Source: Rhabditoides inermis
Lineage: Eukaryota > Nematoda > Chromadorea > Rhabditida > Rhabditidae
Assembly: GCA_963966185.1 (NCBI GenBank)
Contig: CAWZYM010000088.1
Location: forward strand, 1 to 64,000
DNA: 64,000 nucleotides
Direction: 5' to 3'
The notes beneath the pieces were generated by a model that was given only the letters and a program-made list of their open reading frames with translations, was not told where the DNA came from and did no database searches. A program made the position numbers and the translations under genes. This document shows positions 1 to 11,944 of this stretch, piece after piece. Position 1 is the first letter of the stretch; every line of letters begins with the position of its first letter.

Positions 1-169
1 CTAGCTTATTGGCTGCATTTTCCTTTTCCGCCACTCGTTCGACTCACTCATCGGACAAAAGTCGCTTTTTTGAAATTTTTGATGTTTTATCGACAATTTG
101 AGTTGGGTAGATCAAATACAACACTCACACCACATCGAGAGTGTAAATTAGAGTGCTCTCAACCGCATC

Positions 170-338
170 CTAGCTTATTGGCTGCATTTTCCTTTTCCGC
201 CACTCGTTCGACTCACTCATCGGGCAAAAGTCGCTTTTTTGAAATTCTTAAAGTTTTATCGACAATTTGAGTTGGGTAGATCAAATACAACACTCATACC
301 ATATCAAGAGTGTGAATTAAAGTGCTTTCAACCGCATC
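170..338 (+). repeat. Representative satellite monomer
   Basis: This single unit shows the monomer layout. From its start: a box-A-like TAGCTTATTGG, a pyrimidine-rich stretch with two T4 runs, the invariant GTTCGACTC, a variable tail (CATCGGAC, CATCGGGC or CATAGGGC in different classes), a T6 run, the segment GATGTTTTATCGACAATTTG, the class-diagnostic GAGTTGGGTAGATC, and a short dyad ACACTC with its complement GAGTGT 12 bp later. It closes with GAGTGCTCTCAACCGCATC. This copy belongs to the class with AAATTCTTAAAG and CATACCATATCAAG. By hand count the common consensus has 68 G or C in 169 bases and 8 CpG. Confidence 0.9.
171..240 (+). promoter_or_regulatory. Possible Pol III-like box A, box B and T-run in the monomer (example copy)
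   Basis: Positions 171-181 read TAGCTTATTGG, which differs from the tRNA box A form TAGCTCAGTTGG by one missing base and one transition. Positions 206-214 read GTTCGACTC, a perfect match to the core of box B (GTTCGANTC). A run of six T follows at 235-240, the usual Pol III stop signal. The same three elements recur in essentially every monomer. Against function: the gap between the boxes is 24 bp, shorter than in normal tRNA genes; two T4 runs lie between them; no T-stem or other tRNA fold can be drawn. It may be a relic of a tRNA or SINE, or coincidence. Confidence 0.2.
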
Positions 339-881
339 CTAGCTTATTGGCTGCATTTTCCTTTTCCTCCACTCGTTCGACTCACTCATCGGACAAAAGT
401 CGCTTTTTTGAAATATTTGATGTTTTATCGACAATTTGAGTTGGGTAGATCAAATACAACACTCACACCATATCGAGAGTGTAAATTAGAGTGCTCTCAA
501 CCGCATCCTAGCTTATTGGCTGCATTTTCCTTTTCCGCCACTCGTTCGACTCACTCATCGGACAAAAGTCGCTTTTTTGAAATTTTTGATGTTTTATCGA
601 CAATTTGAGTTGGGTAGATCAAATACAACCCTCACACCCAATCGAGAGTGTAAATTAGAGTGCTCTCAACCGCATCCTAGCTTATTGGCTGCATTTTCCT
701 TTTCCGCCACTCGTTCGACTCACTCATAGGGCAAAAGTCGCTTTTTTGAAGTTTTTGATGTTTTATCGACAATTTGAATCGTGTAGATCAAATACAACAC
801 TCACACCATATCGAGAGTGTAAATTAGACTGCTCTTAACCGCATCCTAGCTTATTGGCTGCATTTTCCTTTTCCGCCACTC

Positions 882-898
882 GTTCGACTCCATCGGGC
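882..898 (+). other. CENP-B-box-like 17-mer in a class D monomer (example)
   Basis: The mammalian CENP-B box core is NTTCGNNNNANNCGGGN. Here GTTCG is followed by seven bases and CGGGC, matching eight of the nine fixed bases; the fixed A is C. The spacing exists only because this class lost 3 bp relative to other monomers, where TTCG and CGGG stand ten bases apart. About 16 monomers have it, near 0.9, 1.7, 3.1, 3.9, 5.9, 6.8, 9.3, 10.6, 14.0, 14.4, 15.9, 20.3, 29.9, 33.1, 43.8 and 47.5 kb. Binding by any CENP-B-like protein is not shown. Confidence 0.2.
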
Positions 899-2426
899 AA
901 AAGTCGCTTTTTGAAATTTTTGATGTTTTATCGAAAATTTTAGTTGGGTATATCAAATACAACACTCACACCATATCGAGAGTGTAAAATAGAGTGCTCT
1001 CAACCGCATCCTAGCTTATTGGCTGCATTTTCCTTTTCCGCCACTCGTTCGACTCACTCATCGGGCAAAAGTCGCTTTTTTGAAATTCTTAAAGTTTTAT
1101 CGACAATTGAGTTGGGTAGATCAAATACAACACTCATACCATATCAAGAGTGTGAATTAAAGTGCTCTCAACCGCATCCTAGCTTATTGGCTGCATTTTC
1201 CTTTTCCGCCACTCGTTCGACTCACTCATCGGACAAAAGTCGCTTTTTTGAAATTTTTGATGTTTTATCGACAATTTGAGTTGGGTAGATCAAATACAAC
1301 ACTCACACCATATCGAGAGTGTAAATTAGAGTGCTCTCAACCGCATCCTAGCTTATTGGCTGCATTTTCCTTTTCCGCCACTCGTTCGACTCACTCATCG
1401 GACAAAAGTCGCTTTTTTGAAATTTTTGATGTTTTATCGACAATTTGAGTTGGGTAGATCAAATACAACCCTCACACCCAATCGAGAGTGTAAATTAGAG
1501 TGCTCTCAACCGCATCCTAGCTTATTGGCTGCATTTTCCTTTTCCGCCACTCGTTCGACTCACTCATAGGGCAAAAGTCGCTTTTTTGAAGTTTTTGATG
1601 TTTTATCGACAATTTGAATCGTGTAGATCAAATACAACACTCACACCATATCGAGAGTGTAAATTAGACTGCTCTTAACCGCATCCTAGCTTATTGGCTG
1701 CATTTTCCTTTTCCGCCACTCGTTCGACTCCATCGGGCAAAAGTCGCTTTTTGAAATTTTTGATGTTTTATCGAAAATTTTAGTTGGGTAGATCAAATAC
1801 AACACTCACACCATATCGAGAGTGTAAATTAGAGTGCTCTCAACCGCATCCTAGCTTATTGGCTGCATTTTCCTTTTCTGCCACTCGTTCGACTCACTCA
1901 TCGGACAAAAGTCGCTTTTTTGAAATTTTTGATGTTTTATCGACAATTTGAGTTGGGTAGATCAAATACAACCCTCACACCATATCGAGAGTGTAAATTA
2001 GAGTGCTCTCAACCGCATCCTAGCTTATTGGCTGCATTTTCCTTTTCCGCCACTCGTTCGACTCACTCATAGGGCAAAAGTCGCTTTTTTGAAGTTTTTT
2101 ATGTTTTATCGACAATTTGAATAGTGTAGATCAAATACAACACTCACATCATATCGAGAGTGTAAATTAGAGTGCTCTCAACCGCATCCTAGCTTATTGG
2201 CTGCATTTTCCTTTTCCGCCACTCGTTCGACTCACTCATCGGACAAAAGTCGCTTTTTTGAAATTTTTGATGTTTTATCGACAATTTGAGTTGGGTAGAT
2301 CAAATACAACACTCACACCACATCGAGAGTGTAAATTAGAGTGCTCTCAACCGCATCCTAGCTTATTGGCTGCATTTTCCTTTTCCGCCACTCGTTCGAC
2401 TCACTCATCGGGCAAAAGTCGCTTTT

Positions 2427-5289
2427 TTGAAATTCTTAAAGTTTTATCGACAATTTGAGTTGGGTAGATCAAATACAACACTCATACCATATCAAGAGTG
2501 TGAATTAAAGTGCTTTCAACCGCATCCTAGCTTATTGGCTGCATTTTCCTTTTCCTCCACTCGTTCGACTCACTCATCGGACAAAAGTCGCTTTTTTGAA
2601 ATTTTTGATGTTTTATCGACAATTTGAGTTGGGTAGATCAAATACAACACTCACACCATATCGAGAGTGTAAATTAGAGTGCTCTCAACCGCATCCTAGC
2701 TTATTGGCTGCATTTTCCTTTTCCGCCACTCGTTCGACTCACTCATCGGACAAAAGTCGCTTTTTTGAAATTTTTGATGTTTTATCGACAATTTGAGTTG
2801 GGTAGATCAAATACAACCCTCACACCCAATCGAGAGTGTAAATTAGAGTGCTCTCAACCGCATCCTAGCTTATTGGCTGCATTTTCCTTTTCCGCCACTC
2901 GTTCGACTCACTCATAGGGCAAAAGTCGCTTTTTTGAAGTTTTTGATGTTTTATCGACAATTTGAATCGTGTAGATCAAATACAACACTCACACCATATC
3001 GAGAGTGTAAATTAGACTGCTCTTAACCGCATCCTAGCTTATTGGCTGCATTTTCCTTTTCCGCCACTCGTTCGACTCCATCGGGCAAAAGTCGCATTTT
3101 GAAATTTTTGATGTTTTATCGAAAATTTTAGTTGGGTATATCAAACACAACACTCACACCATATTGAGAGTGTAAAATAGAGTGCTCTCAACCGCATCCT
3201 AGCTTATTGGCTGCATTTTCCTTTTCCGCCACTCGTTCGACTCACTCATCGGGCAAAAGTCGCTTTTTTGAAATTCTTAAAGTTTTATCGACAATTTGAG
3301 TTGGGTAGATCAAATACAACACTCATACCATATCAAGAGTGTGAATTAAAGTGCTCTCAACCGCATCCTAGCTTATTGGCTGCATTTTCCTTTTCCGCCA
3401 CTCGTTCGACTCACTCATCGGACAAAAGTCGCTTTTTTGAAATTTTTGATGTTTTATCGACAATTTGAGTTGGGTAGATCAAATACAACACTCACACCAT
3501 ATCGAGAGTGTAAATTAGAGTGCTCTCAACCGCATCCTAGCTTATTGGCTGCATTTTCCTTTTCCGCCACTCGTTCGACTCACTCATCGGACAAAAGTCG
3601 CTTTTTTGAAATTTTTGATGTTTTATCGACAATTTGAGTTGGGTAGATCAAATACAACCCTCACACCCAATCGAGAGTGTAAATTAGAGTGCTCTCAACC
3701 GCATCCTAGCTTATTGGCTGCATTTTCCTTTTCCGCCACTCGTTCGACTCACTCATAGGGCAAAAGTCGCTTTTTTGAAGTTTTTGATGTTTTATCGACA
3801 ATTTGAATCGTGTAGATCAAATACAACACTCACACCATATCGAGAGTGTAAATTAGACTGCTCTTAACCGCATCCTAGCTTATTGGCTGCATTTTCCTTT
3901 TCCGCCACTCGTTCGACTCCATCGGGCAAAAGTCGCTTTTTGAAATTTTTGATGTTTTATCGAAAATTTTAGTTGGGTATATCAAATACAACACTCACAC
4001 CATATCGAGAGTGTAAAATAGAGTGCTCTCAACCGCATCCTAGCTTATTGGCTGCATTTTCCTTTTCCGCCACTCGTTCGACGCACTCATCGGACAAAAG
4101 TCGCTTTTTTGAAATTTTTGATGTTTTATCGACAATTTGAGTTGGGTAGATCAAATACAACACTCACACAATATCGAGAGTGTAAATTAGAGTGCTCTAA
4201 ACCGCATCCTAGCTTATTGGCTGCATTTTCCTTTTCCGCCACTCGTTCGACTCACTCATCGGGCAAAAGTCGCTTTTTGAAATTTTTGATGTTTTATCGA
4301 CAATTTGAGTTGGGTAGATCAAATACAACACTCACATCATATCAAGAGTGTAAAATAAAGTGCTCTTAACCGCATCCTGGCTTATTGGCTGCATTTTCCT
4401 TTTCCGCCACTCGTTCGACTCACTCATCGGGCAAAAGTCGCTTTTTGAAATTTTTGATGTTTTATCGACAATTTGAGTTGGGTAGATCAAATACAACACT
4501 CACATCATATCGAGAGTGTAAATTAAAGTGCTCTCAACCGCATCCTAGCTTATTGGCTGTATTTTCCTTTTCCGCCACTCGTTCGACTCACTCATCGGGC
4601 AAAAGTCGCTTTTTTTGAAATGTTTGATGTTTTATCGACAATTTGAGTTGGGTAGATCAAATACAACACTCACACAATATCGAGAGTGTAAAATAAAGTG
4701 CTCTTAACCGCATCCTAGCTTATTGGCTGCATTTTCCTTTTCCGCCACTCGTTCGACTCACTCATCGGGCAAAAGTCGCTTTTTGAAATGTTTGATGTTT
4801 TATCGACAATTTGAGTTGGGTAGATCAAATACAACACTCACATCATATCAAGAGTGTAAAATAAAGTGCTCTTAACCGCATCCTAGCTTATTGGCTGCAT
4901 TTTCCTTTTCTGCCACTCGTTCGACTCACTCATCGGACAAAAGTCGCTTTTTTGAAATTTTTGATGTTTTATCGACAATTTGAGTTGGGTAGATCAAATA
5001 CAACCCTCACACCATATCGAGAGTGTAAATTAGAGTGCTCTCAACCGCATCCTAGCTTATTGGCTGCATTTTCCTTTTCCGCCACTCGTTCGACTCACTC
5101 ATAGGGCAAAAGTCGCTTTTTTGAAGTTTTTTATGTTTTATCGACAATTTGAATAGTGTAGATCAAATACAACACTCACATCATATCGAGAGTGTAAATT
5201 AGAGTGCTCTCAACCGCATCCTAGCTTATTGGCTGCATTTTCCTTTTCCGCCACTCGTTCGACTCACTCATCGGGCAAAAGTCGCTTTT
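2427..5289 (+). repeat. Zone 1 higher-order repeat, copy 1 (2863 bp, 17 monomers)
   Basis: Every landmark here recurs 2863 bp downstream: class C monomers (2427 and 5290, 3268 and 6131), class D deletions (3071 and 5934, 3912 and 6775), the CCTGGCTTATT variant (4376 and 7239) and the CTGTATTTTCC variant. I noticed only a handful of single-base differences by eye, for example CACTCATCGG near 4088 against CACTCTTCGG near 6951. The exact break is uncertain by one or two monomers, because an extra monomer before 2427 has no counterpart before 5290. Confidence 0.85.
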
Positions 5290-8152
5290 TTGAAATTCTT
5301 AAAGTTTTATCGACAATTTGAGTTGGGTAGATCAAATACAACACTCATACCATATCAAGAGTGTGAATTAAAGTGCTTTCAACCGCATCCTAGCTTATTG
5401 GCTGCATTTTCCTTTTCCTCCACTCGTTCGACTCACTCATCGGACAAAAGTCGCTTTTTTGAAATTTTTGATGTTTTATCGACAATTTGAGTTGGGTAGA
5501 TCAAATACAACACTCACACCATATCGAGAGTGTAAATTAGAGTGCTCTCAACCGCATCCTAGCTTATTGGCTGCATTTTCCTTTTCCGCCACTCGTTCGA
5601 CTCACTCATCGGACAAAAGTCGCTTTTTTGAAATTTTTGATGTTTTATCGACAATTTGAGTTGGGTAGATCAAATACAACCCTCACACCCAATCGAGAGT
5701 GTAAATTAGAGTGCTCTCAACCGCATCCTAGCTTATTGGCTGCATTTTCCTTTTCCGCCACTCGTTCGACTCACTCATAGGGCAAAAGTCGCTTTTTTGA
5801 AGTTTTTGATGTTTTATCGACAATTTGAATCGTGTAGATCAAATACAACACTCACACCATATCGAGAGTGTAAATTAGACTGCTCTTAACCGCATCCTAG
5901 CTTATTGGCTGCATTTTCCTTTTCCGCCACTCGTTCGACTCCATCGGGCAAAAGTCGCATTTTGAAATTTTTGATGTTTTATCGAAAATTTTAGTTGGGT
6001 ATATCAAACACAACACTCACACCATATTGAGAGTGTAAAATAGAGTGCTCTCAACCGCATCCTAGCTTATTGGCTGCATTTTCCTTTTCCGCCACTCGTT
6101 CGACTCACTCATCGGGCAAAAGTCGCTTTTTTGAAATTCTTAAAGTTTTATCGACAATTTGAGTTGGGTAGATCAAATACAACACTCATACCATATCAAG
6201 AGTGTGAATTAAAGTGCTCTCAACCGCATCCTAGCTTATTGGCTGCATTTTCCTTTTCCGCCACTCGTTCGACTCACTCATCGGACAAAAGTCGCTTTTT
6301 TGAAATTTTTGATGTTTTATCGACAATTTGAGTTGGGTAGATCAAATACAACACTCACACCATATCGAGAGTGTAAATTAGAGTGCTCTCAACCGCATCC
6401 TAGCTTATTGGCTGCATTTTCCTTTTCCGCCACTCGTTCGACTCACTCATCGGACAAAAGTCGCTTTTTTGAAATTTTTGATGTTTTATCGACAATTTGA
6501 GTTGGGTAGATCAAATACAACCCTCACACCCAATCGAGAGTGTAAATTAGAGTGCTCTCAACCGCATCCTAGCTTATTGGCTGCATTTTCCTTTTCCGCC
6601 ACTCGTTCGACTCACTCATAGGGCAAAAGTCGCTTTTTTGAAGTTTTTGATGTTTTATCGACAATTTGAATCGTGTAGATCAAATACAACACTCACACCA
6701 TATCGAGAGTGTAAATTAGACTGCTCTTAACCGCATCCTAGCTTATTGGCTGCATTTTCCTTTTCCGCCACTCGTTCGACTCCATCGGGCAAAAGTCGCT
6801 TTTTGAAATTTTTGATGTTTTATCGAAAATTTTAGTTGGGTATATCAAATACAACACTCACACCATATCGAGAGTGTAAAATAGAGTGCTCTCAACCGCA
6901 TCCTAGCTTATTGGCTGCATTTTCCTTTTCCGCCACTCGTTCGACGCACTCTTCGGACAAAAGTCGCTTTTTTGAAATTTTTGATGTTTTATCGACAATT
7001 TGAGTTGGGTAGATCAAATACAACACTCACACAATATCGAGAGTGTAAATTAGAGTGCTCTAAACCGCATCCTAGCTTATTGGCTGCATTTTCCTTTTCC
7101 GCCACTCGTTCGACTCACTCATCGGGCAAAAGTCGCTTTTTGAAATTTTTGATGTTTTATCGACAATTTGAGTTGGGTAGATCAAATACAACACTCACAT
7201 CATATCAAGAGTGTAAAATAAAGTGCTCTTAACCGCATCCTGGCTTATTGGCTGCATTTTCCTTTTCCGCCACTCGTTCGACTCACTCATCGGGCAAAAG
7301 TCGCTTTTTGAAATTTTTGATGTTTTATCGACAATTTGAGTTGGGTAGATCAAATACAACACTCACATCATATCGAGAGTGTAAATTAAAGTGCTCTCAA
7401 CCGCATCCTAGCTTATTGGCTGTATTTTCCTTTTCCGCCACTCGTTCGACTCACTCATCGGGCAAAAGTCGCTTTTTTTGAAATGTTTGATGTTTTATCG
7501 ACAATTTGAGTTGGGTAGATCAAATACAACACTCACACAATATCGAGAGTGTAAAATAAAGTGCTCTTAACCGCATCCTAGCTTATTGGCTGCATTTTCC
7601 TTTTCCGCCACTCGTTCGACTCACTCATCGGGCAAAAGTCGCTTTTTGAAATGTTTGATGTTTTATCGACAATTTGAGTTGGGTAGATCAAATACAACAC
7701 TCACATCATATCAAGAGTGTAAAATAAAGTGCTCTTAACCGCATCCTAGCTTATTGGCTGCATTTTCCTTTTCTGCCACTCGTTCGACTCACTCATCGGA
7801 CAAAAGTCGCTTTTTTGAAATTTTTGATGTTTTATCGACAATTTGAGTTGGGTAGATCAAATACAACCCTCACACCATATCGAGAGTGTAAATTAGAGTG
7901 CTCTCAACCGCATCCTAGCTTATTGGCTGCATTTTCCTTTTCCGCCACTCGTTCGACTCACTCATAGGGCAAAAGTCGCTTTTTTGAAGTTTTTGATGTT
8001 TTATCGACAATTTGAATCGTGTAGATCAAATACAACACTCACATCATATCGAGAGTGTAAATTAGAGTGCTCTCAACCGCATCCTAGCTTATTGGCTGCA
8101 TTTTCCTTTTCCGCCACTCGTTCGACTCACTCATCGGACAAAAGTCGCTTTT
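5290..8152 (+). repeat. Zone 1 higher-order repeat, copy 2 (2863 bp)
   Basis: This is the tandem partner of the unit directly upstream, nearly identical along its length. Its last monomer differs from that of copy 1: GAAGTTTTTGATG with GAATCGTG here, against GAAGTTTTTTATG with GAATAGTG there. The homology therefore ends in the last few hundred bases. The near-identity points to a recent tandem duplication. Confidence 0.85.
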
Positions 8153-9500
8153 TTGAAATTTTTGATGTTTTATCGACAATTTGAGTTGGGTAGATCAAAT
8201 ACAACACTCACACCATATCGAGAGTGTAAATTAGAGTGCTCTCAACCGCATCCTAGCTTATTGGCTGCATTTTCCTTTTCCGCCACTCGTTCGACTCACT
8301 CATCGGGCAAAAGTCGCTTTTTTGAAATTTTTGATGTTTTATCGACAATTTGAGTTGGGTATATCAAATACAACACTCACACCATATCGAGAGTGTAAAT
8401 TAGAACGCTCTCAACCGCATCCTAGCTTATTGGCTGCATTTTCCTTTTCCGCCACTCGTTCGACTCCATTGGGCAAAAGTCGCTTTTTGAAATTTTTGAT
8501 GTTTTATCGACAATTTTAGTTGGGTATATCAAATACAACACTCACACCATATCGAGAGTGTAAATTAGAGTGCTCTCAACCGCATCCTAGCTTATTGGCT
8601 GCATTTTCCTTTTCCGCCACTCGTTCGACGCACTCATCGGACAAAAGTAGCTTTTTTGAAATTTTTGATGTTTTATCGACAATTTGAGTTGGGTAGATCA
8701 AATACAACACTCACACAATATCGAGAGTGTAAATTAGAGTGCTCTCAACCGCATCCTAGCTTATTGGCTGCATTTTCCTTTTCCGCCACTCGTTCGACTC
8801 ACTCATAGGGCAAAAGTCGCTTTTTTGAAGTTTTTGATGTTTTATCGACAATTTGAATCGTGTAGATCAAATACAACACTCACATCATATCGAGAGTGTA
8901 TGTAAATTAGAGTGCTCTCAACCGCATCCTAGCTTATTGGCTGCATTTTCCTTTTCCGCCACTCGTTCGACTCACTCATCGGACAAAAGTCGCTTTTTTG
9001 AAATTTTTGATGTTTTATCGACAATTTGAGTTGGGTAGATCAAATACAACACTCACACCATATCGAGAGTGTAAATTAGAGTGCTCTCAACCGCATCCTA
9101 GCTTATTGGCTGCATTTTCCTTTTCCGCCACTCGTTCGACTCACTCATCGGGCAAAAGTCGCTTTTTTGAAATTTTTGATGTTTTATCGACAATTTGAGT
9201 TGGGTATATCAAATACAACACTCACACCATATCGAGAGTGTAAATTAGAACGCTCTCAACCGCATCCTAGCTTATTGGCTGCATTTTCCTTTTCCGCCAC
9301 TCGTTCGACTCCATCGGGCAAAAGTCGCTTTTTGAAATTTTTGATGTTTTATCGACAATTTTAGTTGGGTATATCAAATACAACACTCACACCATATCGA
9401 GAGTGTAAATTAGAGTGCTCTCAACCGCATCCTAGCTTATTGGCTGCATTTTCCTTTTCCGCCACTCGTTCGACGCACTCATCGGACAAAAGTAGCTTTT
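8153..9500 (+). repeat. 1348-bp, 8-monomer unit, copy 1
   Basis: This unit contains two 3-monomer sets (8153 and 8998), each with the GAACGCTCTC variant, a class D monomer and a CGACGCACTC monomer with AAAAGTAGC. The first class D monomer reads CCATTGGGC and the second CCATCGGGC. The same alternation is repeated in the next unit, which shows duplication of the pair. A 4-bp micro-duplication near 8897 is private to this copy and explains most of its extra length. Confidence 0.75.
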
Positions 9501-10844
9501 TTGAAATTTTTGATGTTTTATCGACAATTTGAGTTGGGTAGATCAAATACAACACTCACACCATATCGAGAGTGTAAATTAGAGTGCTCTCAACCGCATC
9601 CTAGCTTATTGGCTGCATTTTCCTTTTCCGCCACTCGTTCGACTCACTCATCGGGCAAAAGTCGCTTTTTTGAAATTTTTGATGTTTTATCGACAATTTG
9701 AGTTGGGTATATCAAATACAACACTCACACCATATCGAGAGTGTAAATTAGAACGCTCTCAACCGCATCCTAGCTTATTGGCTGCATTTTCCTTTTCCGC
9801 CACTCGTTCGACTCCATTGGGCAAAAGTCGCTTTTTGAAATTTTTGATGTTTTATCGACAATTTTAGTTGGGTATATCAAATACAACACTCACACCATAT
9901 CGAGAGTGTAAATTAGAGTGCTCTCAACCGCATCCTAGCTTATTGGCTGCATTTTCCTTTTCCGCCACTCGTTCGACGCACTCATCGGACAAAAGTAGCT
10001 TTTTTGAAATTTTTGATGTTTTATCGACAATTTGAGTTGGGTAGATCAAATACAACACTCACACAATATCGAGAGTGTAAATTAGAGTGCTCTCAACCGC
10101 ATCCTAGCTTATTGGCTGCATTTTCCTTTTCCGCCACTCGTTCGACTCACTCATAGGGCAAAAGTCGCTTTTTTTAAGTTTTTGATGTTTTATCGACAAT
10201 TTGAATCGTGTAGATCAAATACAACACTCACATCATATCGAGAGTGTAAATTAGAGTGCTCTCAACCGCATCCTAGCTTATTGGCTGCATTTTCCTTTTC
10301 CGCCACTCGTTCGACTCACTCATCGGACAAAAGTCGCTTTTTTGAAATTTTTGATGTTTTATCGACAATTTGAGTTGGGTAGATCAAATACAACACTCAC
10401 ACCATATCGAGAGTGTAAATTAGAGTGCTCTCAACCGCATCCTAGCTTATTGGCTGCATTTTCCTTTTCCGCCACTCGTTCGACTCACTCATCGGGCAAA
10501 AGTCGCTTTTTTGAAATTTTTGATGTTTTATCGACAATTTGAGTTGGGTATATCAAATACAACACTCACACCATATCGAGAGTGTAAATTAGAACGCTCT
10601 CAACCGCATCCTAGCTTATTGGCTGCATTTTCCTTTTCCGCCACTCGTTCGACTCCATCGGGCAAAAGTCGCTTTTTGAAATTTTTGATGTTTTATCGAC
10701 AATTTTAGTTGGGTATATCAAATACAACACTCACACCATATCGAGAGTGTAAATTAGAGTGCTCTCAACCGCATCCTAGCTTATTGGCTGCATTTTCCTT
10801 TTCCGCCACTCGTTCGACGCACTCATCGGACAAAAGTAGCTTTT
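9501..10844 (+). repeat. 1344-bp, 8-monomer unit, copy 2
   Basis: This is the tandem copy of the unit just upstream, with the same order of variants: CCATTGGGC in the first 3-monomer set and CCATCGGGC in the second, which starts at 10342. The second set continues into a longer block (about 10342-10930) that reappears 33166 bp downstream at 43508, and again at 47221. Confidence 0.75.
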
Positions 10845-11771
10845 TTGAAATTTTTGATGTTTTATCGACAATTTGAGTTGGGTAGATCAAATACAACACT
10901 CACACAATATCGAGAGTGTAAATTAGAGTGCTCTAAACCGCATCCTAGCTTATTGGCTGCATTTTCCTTTTCCGCCACTCGTTCGACTCACTCATCGGGC
11001 AAAAGTCGCTTTTTGAAATTTTTGATGTTTTATCGACAATTTGAGTTGGGTAGATCAAATACAACACTCACATCATATCAAGAGTGTAAAATAAAGTGCT
11101 CTTAACCGCATCCTAGCTTATTGGCTGCATTTTCCTTTTCCGCCACTCGTTCGACTCACTCATAGGGCAAAAGTCGCTTTTTTGAAGTTTTTGATGTTTT
11201 ATCGACAATTTGAATCGTGTAGATCAAATACAACACTCACACCATATCGAGAGTGTAAATTAGAGGAGTGCTCTCAACCGCATCCTAGCTTATTGGCTGC
11301 ATTTTCCTTTTCCGCCACTCGTTCGACTCACTCATCGGACAAAAGTCGCTTTTTTGAAATTTTTGATGTTTTATCGACAATTTGAGTTGGGTAGATCAAA
11401 TACAACACTCACACCATATCGAGAGTGTAAATTAGAGTGCTCTCAACCGCATCCTAGCTTATTGGCTGCATTTTCCTTTTCCGCCACTCGTTCGACTCAC
11501 TCATCGGGCAAAAGTCGCTTTTTTGAAATTCTTAAAGTTTTATCGACAATTTGAGTTGGGTAGATCAAATACAACACTCATACCATATCAAGAGTGTGAA
11601 TTAGAGTGCTCTCAACCGCATCCTAGCTTATTGGCTGCATTTTCCTTTTCCGCCACTCGTTCGACTCACTCATCGGACAAAAGTCGCTTTTTTTGAAATT
11701 TTTGATGTTTTATCGACAATTTGAGTTGGGTAGATCAAATACAACACTCACACCATATCGAGAGTGTAAAT

Positions 11772-11773
11772 TA
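11772..11773. repeat. Target site duplication TA, left
   Basis: These are the last two satellite bases before the element. In uninterrupted monomers the position reads AAATTAGAGTGC with one TA; here the TA stands on both sides of the insertion. Confidence 0.85.
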
Positions 11774-11800
11774 CAGTACTGTTCATCCGCGATGAGCCAG

Positions 11801-11837
11801 TTCCGTGGATTCCACGGATTCCACGGAATCACCGGAA
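11801..11837. promoter_or_regulatory. Nested palindromes near the transposon tip
   Basis: TCCGTGGATTCCACGGA is a near-perfect palindrome, mismatched only at its centre, followed by another ATTCCACGGAAT copy. The mirror set lies at about 13578-13614 in the right repeat. Clustered symmetric motifs 27-64 bp from the tips suit transposase or host factor binding, but this is inference. Confidence 0.35.
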
Positions 11838-11879
11838 TTTCTGTGACTGTCTCGCCACTCTCCTCTGCTCTCACAGTCT

Positions 11880-11944
11880 CTCGCTTTCTCCCCTCTCTCC
11901 TCGCATTCTCCCCTCTGGCAATATGACGGAGGGGAGAGAGCGAG
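11880..11944. repeat. Hairpin-forming pyrimidine/purine stretch in the left inverted repeat
   Basis: CTCGCTTTCTCCCCTC (11880-11895) pairs with GAGGGGAGAGAGCGAG (11929-11944) with one mismatch, across a 33-bp loop that is itself C/T-rich. The mirror image is present at about 13471-13535. It is a local foldback inside the larger inverted repeat. Confidence 0.6.

Larger units (their letters stand above)
1..1790 (+). repeat. Shortened copy of the zone 1 higher-order repeat
   Basis: This block matches the sequence 2188-2189 bp further on, about 2189-3980, including the rare ACCCTCACACCCAATCG variant (629 and 2816), the 3-bp-deleted class D monomers (883 and 3071; 1723 and 3912) and the class C monomers. 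The match stops near 1790. The following block, about 1870-2200, instead matches 3032 bp further on. A group of about five monomers present at about 3.98-4.90 kb is therefore absent here, either deleted from this copy or gained by the later ones. Confidence 0.75.
1..11773 (+). repeat. Satellite array, left arm (about 169-bp monomer)
   Basis: About 70 head-to-tail monomers fill this stretch without any unique sequence. The landmark CTAGCTTATTGG recurs every 165-173 bp, most often 169, always on the plus strand. Most length changes come from a 3-bp deletion next to the GTTCGACTC landmark, from T-tract length, and from rare micro-duplications such as 4 extra bases near 8897 and 3 near 11263. The array runs off the left edge of the window. 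Monomers differ by linked diagnostic substitutions that define classes, and the classes recur in fixed orders, so the array is organised in higher-order units. No gene is supported: 169 is not a multiple of three, so open frames shift at each monomer and end after about 66 codons. A centromeric, pericentromeric or subtelomeric place is inferred from array size and homogeneity only. Confidence 0.98.

Noticed and set aside
171..214. A real tRNA gene in each monomer
   Set aside because: Only box-like motifs are present. No acceptor, anticodon or T-stem pairing can be drawn around GTTCGACTC, and the spacing is too short.
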